Shown: piece by piece, positions 20,434 to 27,766 of the stretch
Numbering within the stretch: the first letter of the stretch is position 1
Layout: each line of letters starts with the position of its first letter
Assembly: GCA_023418705.1 (NCBI GenBank)
Contig: JAEZYZ010000202.1
Span: 1 to 64,000, forward strand
DNA from: Pseudomonadota bacterium
GTDB taxonomy: Bacteria > Myxococcota_A > Polyangia > Polyangiales > Polyangiaceae
Reading direction: 5' to 3'
Length of the DNA: 64,000 nt
Position numbers and translations under genes: made by a program
The notes under the pieces: model-generated
Databases searched by the model: none
Seen by the model: the letters and a program-made list of their open reading frames with translations, nothing else
Told to the model about the DNA's origin: nothing

Positions 20434-21403
20434 AGCTGGGTCGCGGTGCCTCCTCACTCTGGTCCACCCACTCTACCCAGCGACGGATGCCTTCACTCAA
20501 GCTCACCCGAGGCGCGTAGCCAAAGGTGGCGTGCGCCTTGCCGACGTCGGCCGCGGTGACGGGGCTCTCGCCCGGCGCTAGCTCACCCAGTACCACCTTG
20601 GGCGCGCAGCCGAGCTGGTCTGCCAACAGCTCGATCAGCCGGCGGACGCGCACGGGTTCGCTGCGTCCCAAATTGAAGGTGTCGAAGCCGCGGGTCTCGA
20701 GCACCCAGTGCATGGCCCCGACCACGCCGTCGACGATATCGCTCACGAAGGTGAAATCGCGCTCGGTGCGCTCGCCGTGCAGGCGGATCGGGTCGCCAGC
20801 GCGCAGCGCCTTGGTGAAGCTCCACATCGCCATGTCGGGCCGACCTCGCGGACCGTACACGGTGAAGAAGCGCAAGATCGCGGCCGGCAGGCGGTGAATA
20901 TTGTGGAATGCGTGCGCCATCAGCTCACCGGAACGCTTGCTGGCGGCGTAGGGCGAAAGTGGGCGGGTTGCCGCGTCGTCCTCGCGAAACGGCGTGGGCG
21001 CCTCCGACCCGTAGACGGACGACGTCGAAGCGTAGACGACCGGAACGTTCCCGCGCTTTTGGCATGTCGACAAAACGTGCAGCCCGCCGAGCTCGTTGAC
21101 GGCGACGTAGCTCTCGGGGTCCAGCGTGCTGGTGCGGACGCCCGCCTTGGCGGCCAGGTGCACCACCACCTCCGGCTCGGCAGCGTCGAAAGCACGCTCG
21201 AGCGCCGGCAGGTCGCGGACGTCGGCCTCGACGAGCCGATAGCTCGGGTGCTTCAGCGCTCGGGCGACGTTGCGCCTCTTCTGCGCTGGATCGTAGTAAG
21301 GATCGAAGTTGTCGAGCACCGTGACCCGGTGCCCGTCGGTGAGCAAGCGATCGGCGACGTTCGAACCAATGAACCCCGCGCCTCCAGTGACCAGTACGCG
21401 CAT
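20432..21403 (-). CDS. NAD-dependent sugar-nucleotide epimerase (UDP-glucuronate 4-epimerase-like)
   Basis: A 323-residue extended SDR protein. It starts MRVLVTGGAGFIGSNVADRLL (NAD-binding GxxGxxG). The segment DNFDPYYDPAQKRRNV is typical of UDP-glucuronate 4-epimerases. The catalytic triad parts are ASTSSVYG and YAASKRSGE (YxxxK), and the substrate loop is RFFTVYGPRGRPDMA. Such enzymes invert C4 of UDP-glucuronate or UDP-glucose for capsule or O-antigen sugars. The start at 21403 sits back-to-back with the divergent outer-membrane gene, their start codons sharing bases 21402-21403. Substrate assignment between UDP-GlcA and UDP-Glc is tentative. Confidence 0.85.
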   Translation of the reverse strand: MRVLVTGGAGFIGSNVADRLLTDGHRVTVLDNFDPYYDPAQKRRNVARALKHPSYRLVEADVRDLPALERAFDAAEPEVVVHLAAKAGVRTSTLDPESYVAVNELGGLHVLSTCQKRGNVPVVYASTSSVYGSEAPTPFREDDAATRPLSPYAASKRSGELMAHAFHNIHRLPAAILRFFTVYGPRGRPDMAMWSFTKALRAGDPIRLHGERTERDFTFVSDIVDGVVGAMHWVLETRGFDTFNLGRSEPVRVRRLIELLADQLGCAPKVVLGELAPGESPVTAADVGKAHATFGYAPRVSLSEGIRRWVEWVDQSEEAPRPS

Positions 21404-23045
21404 GACGTTGGCGCATGCTAGCACCCGTCTGCTCGAGTGGTGCGGGCGCGTGGGCACTCCGTGCGTGGTTTTTCTGCTCCTCGGCGCCACCTCTGCGGCC
21501 GCTCAGCCCCTGGAGCCCTGGTCGGACGAGCCCAGCGCGCCCGAAACGCGGCACGCCTTCGGCAGCTACGGCGTTTCGGCGAGCGCCGAGTACCGCTCGA
21601 TCGCGGTCGGGGGGCTGCCCCTCGATTTCCAGCGCGGCACGGATCTGGTGCTGGTCGAACAGCGGCTCCGGCTCGGGGCGAGCGTGGACTACGACGAGTG
21701 GGTCGCGCTGACCCTGTCGATCGACGGGCTGGATGGGGCGGTCTGGGGACGACACCCGAGCGCCGCCGCCGTGACCGCGGGCCCGACCGCCCCCGCCTTC
21801 GGGGCCGCCGGGGCCCGCGTCGGCTATCGGGGCGTGGGAGAGCCCACCCTTCCAGAGAGCTACGGTCTCGTGCTCGACCGGATCGAGTCGATCGAGCTGC
21901 GGCTCGCCTACGGCGAGCTCTGGACGGACATTGGCCTGTTCCGAATCGGGCGGCAAACGGCGTTTCCTGGCTCTTCGATCCTGGCGTCCGACGCGGCGGC
22001 GCGGACCAATCGTTTCGGCTACGCGGGAGACGGCGACCTGGTCGATCGGGTGCTGTACGTGACCAAGCCGTTCGAAGCGGGGAAGGAGCCCAAGCAGCGC
22101 GACCGCTCGGAGGATCGGGGCCTGTTCACGTTCCTCCACTACGATCGCCTGGCCGATGCGCGCCCCACCACCGGGAGCGACGATGTCCAGTCCGGCGGCG
22201 TCGGCGTGCGCTGGCTCGAGCCGCGCCCCGACCTGCGCCAGTCCTTCGACCTGTGGGCGCTCGTTTCGCATCGCTGGCAGACCAGCACCGACACCCACCT
22301 GACGACGTTCGGGCTGCGCGCCCTCGCCACGGGCCATCGCCTCAGCGCCGGCGTGGAGCTCTTGGCGACCACGGGGGACAGCGCCGCCGCCGCCAGAGTG
22401 CTCGCGCTGGACGAGACGGCGGGCCCAGAGGCCGTGCGACAATTCGGCGCCCGCGGCGTCCTGCGCTGGGACGAGCCCAGCTTCACACTCTATCTGGAGA
22501 TCGATCACGCCTCGGGGGACGGCGCCCCCGGCGCGGGCACGCCCTACACCCGCTTTGCCTTTAGCCCGGACGCCAACGTCGGTTTGCTGCTGTTCGAGCG
22601 GGTGCTGGCGTACGAGTCCGCTCGCTCGGCCGCCGCCGCCGGCGCGTTGCTGGAAGGTGCGGGCATGGATCCCGCCGGTGCCGACATCCTCGCGACCCGC
22701 GGCGCCTTCACGAGCGCGACCGCCATCTTTCCGCAGCTCGACCTCAGGCCGACCGACGATCTGCTCTTGCGATACGGGGTGCTGGTCGCGTGGTCGCCGG
22801 TGCGCCTCAGCGACCCGGTCCGCAGCGGACTCACGTCCGGCCCCGCCGCGGTGAACTACCACGGCGGCGCGCCCGGCCAGTTCTACGGCGTCGAGCTGGA
22901 CGCACGGGTGAGCTGGTCGTACGTCGAACACTTCTTCCTCGACCTGGAAGGCGCGCTGCTCTTGCCCGGCGACGCCCTCGAGGACGAAAACGGGGAGGCG
23001 CCCAACAGCGGTCTCGCCCAGCTCCGGGCGACTTTCCTGTTTTGA
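21402..23045 (+). CDS. Porin-like outer-membrane protein (TIGR04551-like)
   Basis: About 547 residues with a signal peptide (FLLLGATSAAAQ) and a long series of amphipathic strands, ending in LAQLRATFLF with a terminal aromatic as in outer-membrane barrels. It contains LFRIGRQTAFPGSSILASD and NRFGYAGDGDLVDRVLYVT, close in style to the uncharacterised myxobacterial TIGR04551 proteins (GR...D.GD.VDRV.F.T). That family link is from memory of the pattern and is tentative. The ATG at 21402 overlaps the divergent epimerase start, which leaves no room for promoters. GTG 21450, which puts the signal peptide right at the N-terminus, is a realistic alternative start. Substrate unknown. Confidence 0.6.
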   Translation: MTLAHASTRLLEWCGRVGTPCVVFLLLGATSAAAQPLEPWSDEPSAPETRHAFGSYGVSASAEYRSIAVGGLPLDFQRGTDLVLVEQRLRLGASVDYDEWVALTLSIDGLDGAVWGRHPSAAAVTAGPTAPAFGAAGARVGYRGVGEPTLPESYGLVLDRIESIELRLAYGELWTDIGLFRIGRQTAFPGSSILASDAAARTNRFGYAGDGDLVDRVLYVTKPFEAGKEPKQRDRSEDRGLFTFLHYDRLADARPTTGSDDVQSGGVGVRWLEPRPDLRQSFDLWALVSHRWQTSTDTHLTTFGLRALATGHRLSAGVELLATTGDSAAAARVLALDETAGPEAVRQFGARGVLRWDEPSFTLYLEIDHASGDGAPGAGTPYTRFAFSPDANVGLLLFERVLAYESARSAAAAGALLEGAGMDPAGADILATRGAFTSATAIFPQLDLRPTDDLLLRYGVLVAWSPVRLSDPVRSGLTSGPAAVNYHGGAPGQFYGVELDARVSWSYVEHFFLDLEGALLLPGDALEDENGEAPNSGLAQLRATFLF

Positions 23046-23093
23046 CCCCGCGGGCGCTTGCCAGTGCGTTCGGCACGGAGCAACCTGGCTAGC

Positions 23094-24698
23094 ATGAAGG
23101 TCGAGCAGCAAACGGGATCCTTGCCGGCCACCCTGGTGGTCCCGAACCGCATCGGGGATCGCGAGCGCTACGGCGACGTGGACGCTTTCAGCCGGCGAAA
23201 CCCAGCCCATCGCGACGACATCGTGACCGTCGCGCCGCAGAGCTCGCGCGACGAGGTCCAGGAGGCCTGCGAACGTGCGCGCGCCGCCGCGCGTGCCTGG
23301 GCGAAGGTCCCGGCTCCGGGGCGGGCGCAGGTGCTGGCGCGCCTCGCTCGACTTTTGAAGGACGAAAAGGAGAACCTCGCGCGCTTCGTCTCGCGCGAGA
23401 TCGGCAAACCGATCCGCGAAGCGCGCGGCAGCGTGCAGGAGGCGATCGACACCGCCGAGTTCTTCCAGAGCGAGGGCCGGCGCCTGTACGGCCAGACGGT
23501 GCCGAGCGAGCTGCCGAACAAGGAGCTTTTCACCTATCGGCGACCGATCGGCGTGGTCGGCGTGATCACGGCTGGCAACTTCCCCATCGCCGTGCCTTCT
23601 TGGAAGCTCGTGCCCGCGATCCTGTGCGGCAACGCCGCCGTCTGGAAACCCTCGGACGACGCGCCGGGCACGGCGGCGCTGTTCGCGGACCTGTGGTCGC
23701 GTGCCGGACTGCCAGACGGCGTCTTGAACGTCGTCCACGGCGGCGGCGCCAACGCAGCCGGCGAGTTTTTGATCGAGATGGTCGACGCCGGCCTGCTGGA
23801 CAAAATCTCGTTCACGGGCTCGACCGCGGTCGGCCGCAAAATTGGCGAGGTCTGCGGGCGCAACCTGCAGCTCCCGAGCCTGGAGCTCGGCGGCAAAAAC
23901 CCGCTCGTGATCCTGGCCGACGCCGACCTGGATCTCGCCGTGGAGGGCGCCCTCTGGGCGTCGTTCGGCACCGCCGGCCAGCGGTGCACGAGCGCCGGCA
24001 ACATCATCGTCGACAAACGCGTCCTGCCGGCGGTGCGCGACCAGCTGCTGCAGCGTGCCCGGGCGCTGAAAATCGGCGATCCGCTGGACGAGAGCGTCGA
24101 CTACGGGCCCTTCATCAACGAACGGTTCCTGGAGCGCTGGATCGAACAGCGCGAGGTGGGGCTCGAAGACGGCGCGCGGCTCTTGCTCGATGGACGTCGC
24201 GTCACGCCCGCCGACGCACCCGCGAGCTTCGCAGGCGACGCCGAGCGCGGACTGTACGCGGCGCCGCGCATCTTCGAAGACGTAACCATGAAGATGCGGA
24301 TCGCTCAGGAGGAGTGCTTCGGCCCGACCGTCAACCTGGTGGCCGTCGAGGGCCTCGACGAGGCCATCGAGGCGGCGAACGCGACACCGTACGGCCTCTC
24401 GAGCGCCATCTATACCCGCGACGCGCTCGCCATGCTGCGGTTCAAAGAGAGCATTTCGGCGGGGATGACCAGCATCAACAACTCCACCACCGGCGCCGAG
24501 GCGCACCTTCCCTTCGGGGGCAACGGCTGGTCCGGCAATGGCACGCGCGAAAGCGGCATCTGGGTGATCGACGCCTACACGCGCTGGCAGGCGGTGAACG
24601 TCGATTTGGCAGGCAAGCTGCAGAAGGCACAAATCGATCTGCAAGAAGCCGGAGCGCCGGAGACCCCAGATTGGTCGTCGTTGCTCGTGCGTGGCTGA
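23094..24698 (+). CDS. Aldehyde dehydrogenase (ALDH superfamily)
   Basis: A 534-residue NAD(P)-dependent aldehyde dehydrogenase. It carries GVVGVITAGNFPIAVPSWK and NAAVWKPS (cofactor binding), SFTGSTAVGRKIGE (Rossmann turn), catalytic base Glu in LELGGKNPLVI, and nucleophile Cys in FGTAGQRCTSAGN. It also has EECFGPTVNLV and the late FGGNGWSGNGTRESG. The NFPIAVPSWK and QRCTSAGN combination points to the ALDH7/semialdehyde dehydrogenase branch (aminoadipate or alpha-ketoglutarate semialdehyde). The exact substrate is not decidable. Start ATG 23094. The stop codon TGA is the exact loop of a perfect GTGGC/GCCAC hairpin. No metabolic partners are adjacent. Confidence 0.9.
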   Translation: MKVEQQTGSLPATLVVPNRIGDRERYGDVDAFSRRNPAHRDDIVTVAPQSSRDEVQEACERARAAARAWAKVPAPGRAQVLARLARLLKDEKENLARFVSREIGKPIREARGSVQEAIDTAEFFQSEGRRLYGQTVPSELPNKELFTYRRPIGVVGVITAGNFPIAVPSWKLVPAILCGNAAVWKPSDDAPGTAALFADLWSRAGLPDGVLNVVHGGGANAAGEFLIEMVDAGLLDKISFTGSTAVGRKIGEVCGRNLQLPSLELGGKNPLVILADADLDLAVEGALWASFGTAGQRCTSAGNIIVDKRVLPAVRDQLLQRARALKIGDPLDESVDYGPFINERFLERWIEQREVGLEDGARLLLDGRRVTPADAPASFAGDAERGLYAAPRIFEDVTMKMRIAQEECFGPTVNLVAVEGLDEAIEAANATPYGLSSAIYTRDALAMLRFKESISAGMTSINNSTTGAEAHLPFGGNGWSGNGTRESGIWVIDAYTRWQAVNVDLAGKLQKAQIDLQEAGAPETPDWSSLLVRG

Positions 24699-24703
24699 GC
24701 CAC
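24691..24703 (+). terminator. Hairpin whose loop is the ALDH stop codon
   Basis: GTGGC (24691-24695), TGA loop, GCCAC (24699-24703): a perfect 5-bp stem with exactly the stop codon as loop. It is followed nine bases later by the two competing stems at 24712-24742. Confidence 0.4.
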
Positions 24704-24711
24704 CCGAGCGG

Positions 24712-24742
24712 GCGCGACGCGACGTCCCGTCGCGCGGGACGT
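24712..24742 (+). terminator. Two overlapping, mutually exclusive stem-loops downstream of the ALDH gene
   Basis: Stem A: GCGCGACG (24712-24719) with CGTCGCGC (24728-24735), 8 bp. Stem B: ACGTCCC (24722-24728) with GGGACGT (24736-24742), 7 bp. Both are perfect and share bases, so only one can form at a time. Likely terminator; a switch is possible. Confidence 0.45.
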
Positions 24743-24855
24743 GTGCCACCTTCACCTACATTCCCTGGGACCGGACACATCGCCCGCGCGCCGGCGGCGT
24801 GGCGGTTTTGAGGAAGCGCGCTGCAGTTGGCCGGCAGAAGCCCCGGTTTTTGCGG

Positions 24856-24871
24856 TGGCACGCACCCTGCA
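24856..24871 (+). promoter_or_regulatory. Sigma54 (-24/-12) promoter of the receiver-protein gene
   Basis: TGGCACG-CACC-CTGCA matches the RpoN consensus TGGCACG-N4-TTGCW in all but one base, with GG and GC exactly 12 bases apart. The predicted start of transcription is near 24882, 24 bases before the ATG at 24906 and upstream of its AGGAG. It lies in non-coding DNA 158 bases after the previous stop. Confidence 0.7.
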
Positions 24872-24905
24872 ACCGTTCGGTGGAAGGACCGACCAGGAGC
24901 TCCCG

Positions 24906-25367
24906 ATGCCTTCCGCCGTCATTCAGCCGTCGCAGCGGCCCAAGCGCCGCGCTCGCATTCTTCTCGCCGAGGATGACCCGGAGCTGCGCACGATGGTTTC
25001 GTTGCTGCTCAGCGCGGACGGCTTCGAGGTCGTCGAGGTGCGCGATGGCCAGCAGCTGCTCGACTACTTGAACGGCGCCGCGGCGGACGGCACCCGCTCG
25101 TCGGTGCCGGACCTGATCCTCAGCGACGTCTGCATGCCCAGCGTCGACGGGCTTCAGGTGCTCGAACAGGTGCGCCGGGCCGAGCTCGACGTGCCGGTCG
25201 TGCTGATGACGGCGTTCGCCACCGAGCACATGTCCCGGCACGCCGACGAGCTCGGGGCCGCCACCCTGCTCACCAAGCCGTTCGAGATCGACGACCTTCG
25301 CATGATCGTCTTGAACCTGGCCGCCTTGCCGGCCCGAAACACCCACCAGCAACGCGCCACGGCCTGA
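24906..25367 (+). CDS. Stand-alone response regulator receiver (CheY-like)
   Basis: A 153-residue single-domain receiver with a 22-residue basic N-terminal lead. Acidic pocket ILLAEDDPELR, phospho-acceptor Asp in DLILSDVCMPSVDG, switch Thr in VVLMTAF and conserved Lys in LLTKPFEIDDL are all present, so it should be phosphorylatable. There is no output domain. Start ATG 24906 follows AGGAGCTCCCG. Transcription is probably from the sigma54 promoter at 24856-24871, so an enhancer-binding protein controls it. No histidine kinase is adjacent; the nearest one in the window is at 32750. The stop lies in a GGCC-TGAG-GGCC mini-hairpin. Confidence 0.9.
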   Translation: MPSAVIQPSQRPKRRARILLAEDDPELRTMVSLLLSADGFEVVEVRDGQQLLDYLNGAAADGTRSSVPDLILSDVCMPSVDGLQVLEQVRRAELDVPVVLMTAFATEHMSRHADELGAATLLTKPFEIDDLRMIVLNLAALPARNTHQQRATA

Positions 25368-25438
25368 GGGCCCTCGGGCGACGGGGTCGGCGCGTCTTTG
25401 GATTGACCGGGTCGGGCCGATTGATTAACGGGGGCTCG

Positions 25439-25942
25439 ATGCCTGAACGGGCCCGAGACGGGGCGAGGTCGAGCCGCTCGCTAGGGGGCACGTTCGCCAT
25501 CGCAGCAGCGGCTGCGCTCGGCGTCGCAGTCGGCCTGGGGGTCTACACCTTCGCGTACGCCAAGGGCTACTCGTACCTGACCGATGATCCGGCCGCCTGC
25601 GCCAACTGCCATGTGATGAACGAGCAGTACGATGGCTGGTTGAAGTCGTCCCACCACGCCGTGGCGACGTGCAACGATTGTCATACCCCGTCGGGCGCGG
25701 TCGCCAAGTATGCCGTCAAGGCGCTCAATGGCTTCAATCACTCGCTTGCCTTCACGACGGGCCGCTACCACGAGCCGATTCGCGCCAACGCCCTGAACCG
25801 GCGCGTGGCGCAGCAGGCCTGCACCAAGTGCCACGCCACGCTGGTGCACCCGCTAACCTGGGGAGAGACGCCAGCGGGGGCGGATGATCCGGCGTTGCCC
25901 GCTTGCGTGCGCTGCCACTCCGCGGTCGGCCACCCCAACTGA
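25439..25942 (+). CDS. nrfH: NrfH-type tetraheme cytochrome c (quinol dehydrogenase for NrfA)
   Basis: A 167-residue NapC/NirT-family protein. A single N-terminal TM helix (about residues 18-38, FAIAAAAALGVAVGLGVYTF) anchors it to the inner membrane. Four CXXCH heme sites follow: CANCH, CNDCH, CTKCH, CVRCH. The first has the CXXCHxM form (CANCHVM) in which Met is the unusual distal-side ligand known from NrfH. It oxidises menaquinol and passes electrons to NrfA. It is followed 17 bases later by nrfA, so they form an operon and surely a complex. Start ATG 25439; the frame is open to 25403 without family similarity. The upstream promoter is unclear. Confidence 0.93.
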   Translation: MPERARDGARSSRSLGGTFAIAAAAALGVAVGLGVYTFAYAKGYSYLTDDPAACANCHVMNEQYDGWLKSSHHAVATCNDCHTPSGAVAKYAVKALNGFNHSLAFTTGRYHEPIRANALNRRVAQQACTKCHATLVHPLTWGETPAGADDPALPACVRCHSAVGHPN

Positions 25943-25959
25943 AACGGACGATACTTGCC

Positions 25960-27624
25960 ATGAGCACAGCATCCAAGCCACCGAATCCCAGCCGCCGCCG
26001 ACCCCTGATCTTGGGCTTGCTCGTGCTCGGCGGCGCCGTCGTGACCATCGGCCTGGTCGCGTTGCTCGTCAACATCATCGAGCGCAAGCAGGAGGCGAAG
26101 AACCCGTTCTTTCGTGTGGTCGAGCTGACGGACACCACCGTCGATCCGGCCATTTGGGGCAAGAACTTCCCGCATCAGTACGACGCCTACCGCCGCACCG
26201 TCGATCAAGTGCGCACCCGCTTCGGCGGCAGCGAGGCCGTGCCGCGCACCCCCACCGAGGCCGATCCACGTTCGATCGTGAGCCAATCGCGGCTCGAGGA
26301 GGACCCGCGGCTGAAGATCTTCTGGGCTGGCTACGCCTTCTCACACGACTTCAACGAGGAGCGCGGACACGCGCACATGTTGATCGACCAGCGCTTGACC
26401 GGACGGCAACAGGTCACGAAACAGCCGGGCGCGTGCCTGCACTGTCACGCCTCCACGGCGACGCTCTACGACAAACTCGGCAACGGGGACGTGATGGCCG
26501 GCTTTCACGCCGTCAACGCCATGAGCTACGCCGACGCGACGAAACACGTCGAGCACCCGGTGGCCTGCATCGACTGCCACGATCCGAGCACCATGCAGCT
26601 TCGGGTGACCCGCCCGGCGTTCATGGTGGGCATCAAAGCGGTGAAGGCGGCGCAAGGCGTCGCCGACTTCGACGTGAACCGTGACGCCACCCGCCAGGAG
26701 CTCCGCACCTTCGTTTGCGGGCAGTGCCACGTCGAGTACTACTTCACCAAGGACAAAAAGACGCTCACCTACCCTTGGACGAAGGGGCTGACGGCCGATC
26801 GTATTTTTGCCTACTACGAGGAGATCGAGTTCAACGATTGGGTGCACGCCGAAAGTGGCGCGGGCGTGCTCAAGGCGCAACACCCCGAGTTCGAGATGTG
26901 GAATCAAGGCACGCACGCGCGCGCCGGTGTGAGCTGCGCCGACTGCCACATGCCCTATCAGCGGGTCGGCGCCTACAAGGTGAGCGATCATCACGTGCGC
27001 AGCCCGCTCTTGAACATCAACAACGCCTGCCAGACGTGCCACCGCGCGACGGAGCCGGAGCTGGCGGCGCGCGTGCACACCATCCAGGAGCGCACCTTTC
27101 GCATGCGCAACCTCGCCTTGGACGCGGTGGTCGGGTTGATCGCGGACATCCAGCGCGCCAAATCCGCGGGCTACACCGACGAGCAGCTCGCGCCGGCGCG
27201 CAAGGCCCAGCGGCGCGCGCAGTTCCTGACCGATTTCGTAGAGGCGGAGAACTCGATGGGATTTCACGCCGACCAGGAGGCGATGCGCGTGCTCGCGCTG
27301 GCGATCCACGCCGCGCGGGAGGGGCAGATCCTGGTGCGCGATCCCACCTATCGCCCCGCGGACGTCAGCGCGACCGATCTGCTCGCGGAGCACACGGCGG
27401 CCAAGAGCTTGCCTCCGATCCCGAAGGAGCCCCCCGCCTGGCCGTACCGGTGGAGCGTCCCTGAAGCCGCGCCGAGCGGTCCAGAGCCGTCGAGTGGCGT
27501 CGAAGCGGGCGACGCCGCTCCCCCCGCGGCCGGCACCGGCGGCGGCGGGCAGGACGCGAGCACGGCGGGCTCACCGAAGCCTGCCGCGCCCGCACCGAAG
27601 CCGCCCCCCGCCGGCGCCGACTGA
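25960..27624 (+). CDS. nrfA: Ammonia-forming cytochrome c nitrite reductase NrfA, all-CXXCH variant
   Basis: A 554-residue pentaheme cytochrome. An N-terminal signal anchor (about 14-38) is followed by five heme sites: CLHCH (159), CIDCH (203), CGQCH (253), CADCH (326), CQTCH (357). The first site, which in E. coli is CXXCK with Lys as ligand of the catalytic heme, is CXXCH here. The active-site neighbourhood is conserved: CGQCHVEYYF with the Ca ligands and Tyr, KAQHPEFEMW, and His319 in GTHARAGVSCADCHMPY. It reduces nitrite to ammonium with six electrons in the periplasm. The last roughly 60 residues are a Pro/Ala/Gly-rich tail beyond the normal end. A hairpin (27614-27629) holds the stop codon. 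Confidence 0.95.
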   Translation: MSTASKPPNPSRRRPLILGLLVLGGAVVTIGLVALLVNIIERKQEAKNPFFRVVELTDTTVDPAIWGKNFPHQYDAYRRTVDQVRTRFGGSEAVPRTPTEADPRSIVSQSRLEEDPRLKIFWAGYAFSHDFNEERGHAHMLIDQRLTGRQQVTKQPGACLHCHASTATLYDKLGNGDVMAGFHAVNAMSYADATKHVEHPVACIDCHDPSTMQLRVTRPAFMVGIKAVKAAQGVADFDVNRDATRQELRTFVCGQCHVEYYFTKDKKTLTYPWTKGLTADRIFAYYEEIEFNDWVHAESGAGVLKAQHPEFEMWNQGTHARAGVSCADCHMPYQRVGAYKVSDHHVRSPLLNINNACQTCHRATEPELAARVHTIQERTFRMRNLALDAVVGLIADIQRAKSAGYTDEQLAPARKAQRRAQFLTDFVEAENSMGFHADQEAMRVLALAIHAAREGQILVRDPTYRPADVSATDLLAEHTAAKSLPPIPKEPPAWPYRWSVPEAAPSGPEPSSGVEAGDAAPPAAGTGGGGQDASTAGSPKPAAPAPKPPPAGAD

Positions 27625-27629
27625 GGCGC
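27614..27629 (+). terminator. Hairpin around the nrfA stop codon
   Basis: GCGCC (27614-27618) and GGCGC (27625-27629) form a perfect 5-bp stem. The six-base loop GACTGA contains the stop. No U-tract follows. Confidence 0.35.
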
Positions 27630-27736
27630 AACCCCATCGCGATCTGCCGCCGAAATCGCGCACGTCCTGCGCGTGCCGCCGGCGGGTCGCCGCAACGCCT
27701 GCGCGGTTTTGCCCAGCTTCAGCGCGCGCGATCGGC

Positions 27737-27752
27737 TGGCACAATCGCTGCT
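27737..27752 (+). promoter_or_regulatory. Weak sigma54-like sequence before the multicopper oxidase gene
   Basis: TGGCACA-ATCG-CTGCT has GG and GC at the correct sigma54 spacing. However, the predicted transcript would start near 27763, only four bases before the ATG at 27767, leaving no room for a ribosome binding site. Either the mRNA is leaderless or the match is chance. Confidence 0.2.
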
Positions 27753-27766
27753 ACCCCGCAGGCGCC

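Noticed and set aside
24743..24758. Sigma54-like box on the minus strand, TGGCACA-CGTC-CCGCG
   Set aside because: GG and GC spacing is right, but there is no leftward gene downstream; the ALDH gene points the other way.
27737..27752. Sigma54 promoter for the multicopper oxidase
   Set aside because: Spacing fits, but the transcript would start about four bases before the ATG with no room for a ribosome binding site. Kept only as a low-confidence feature.
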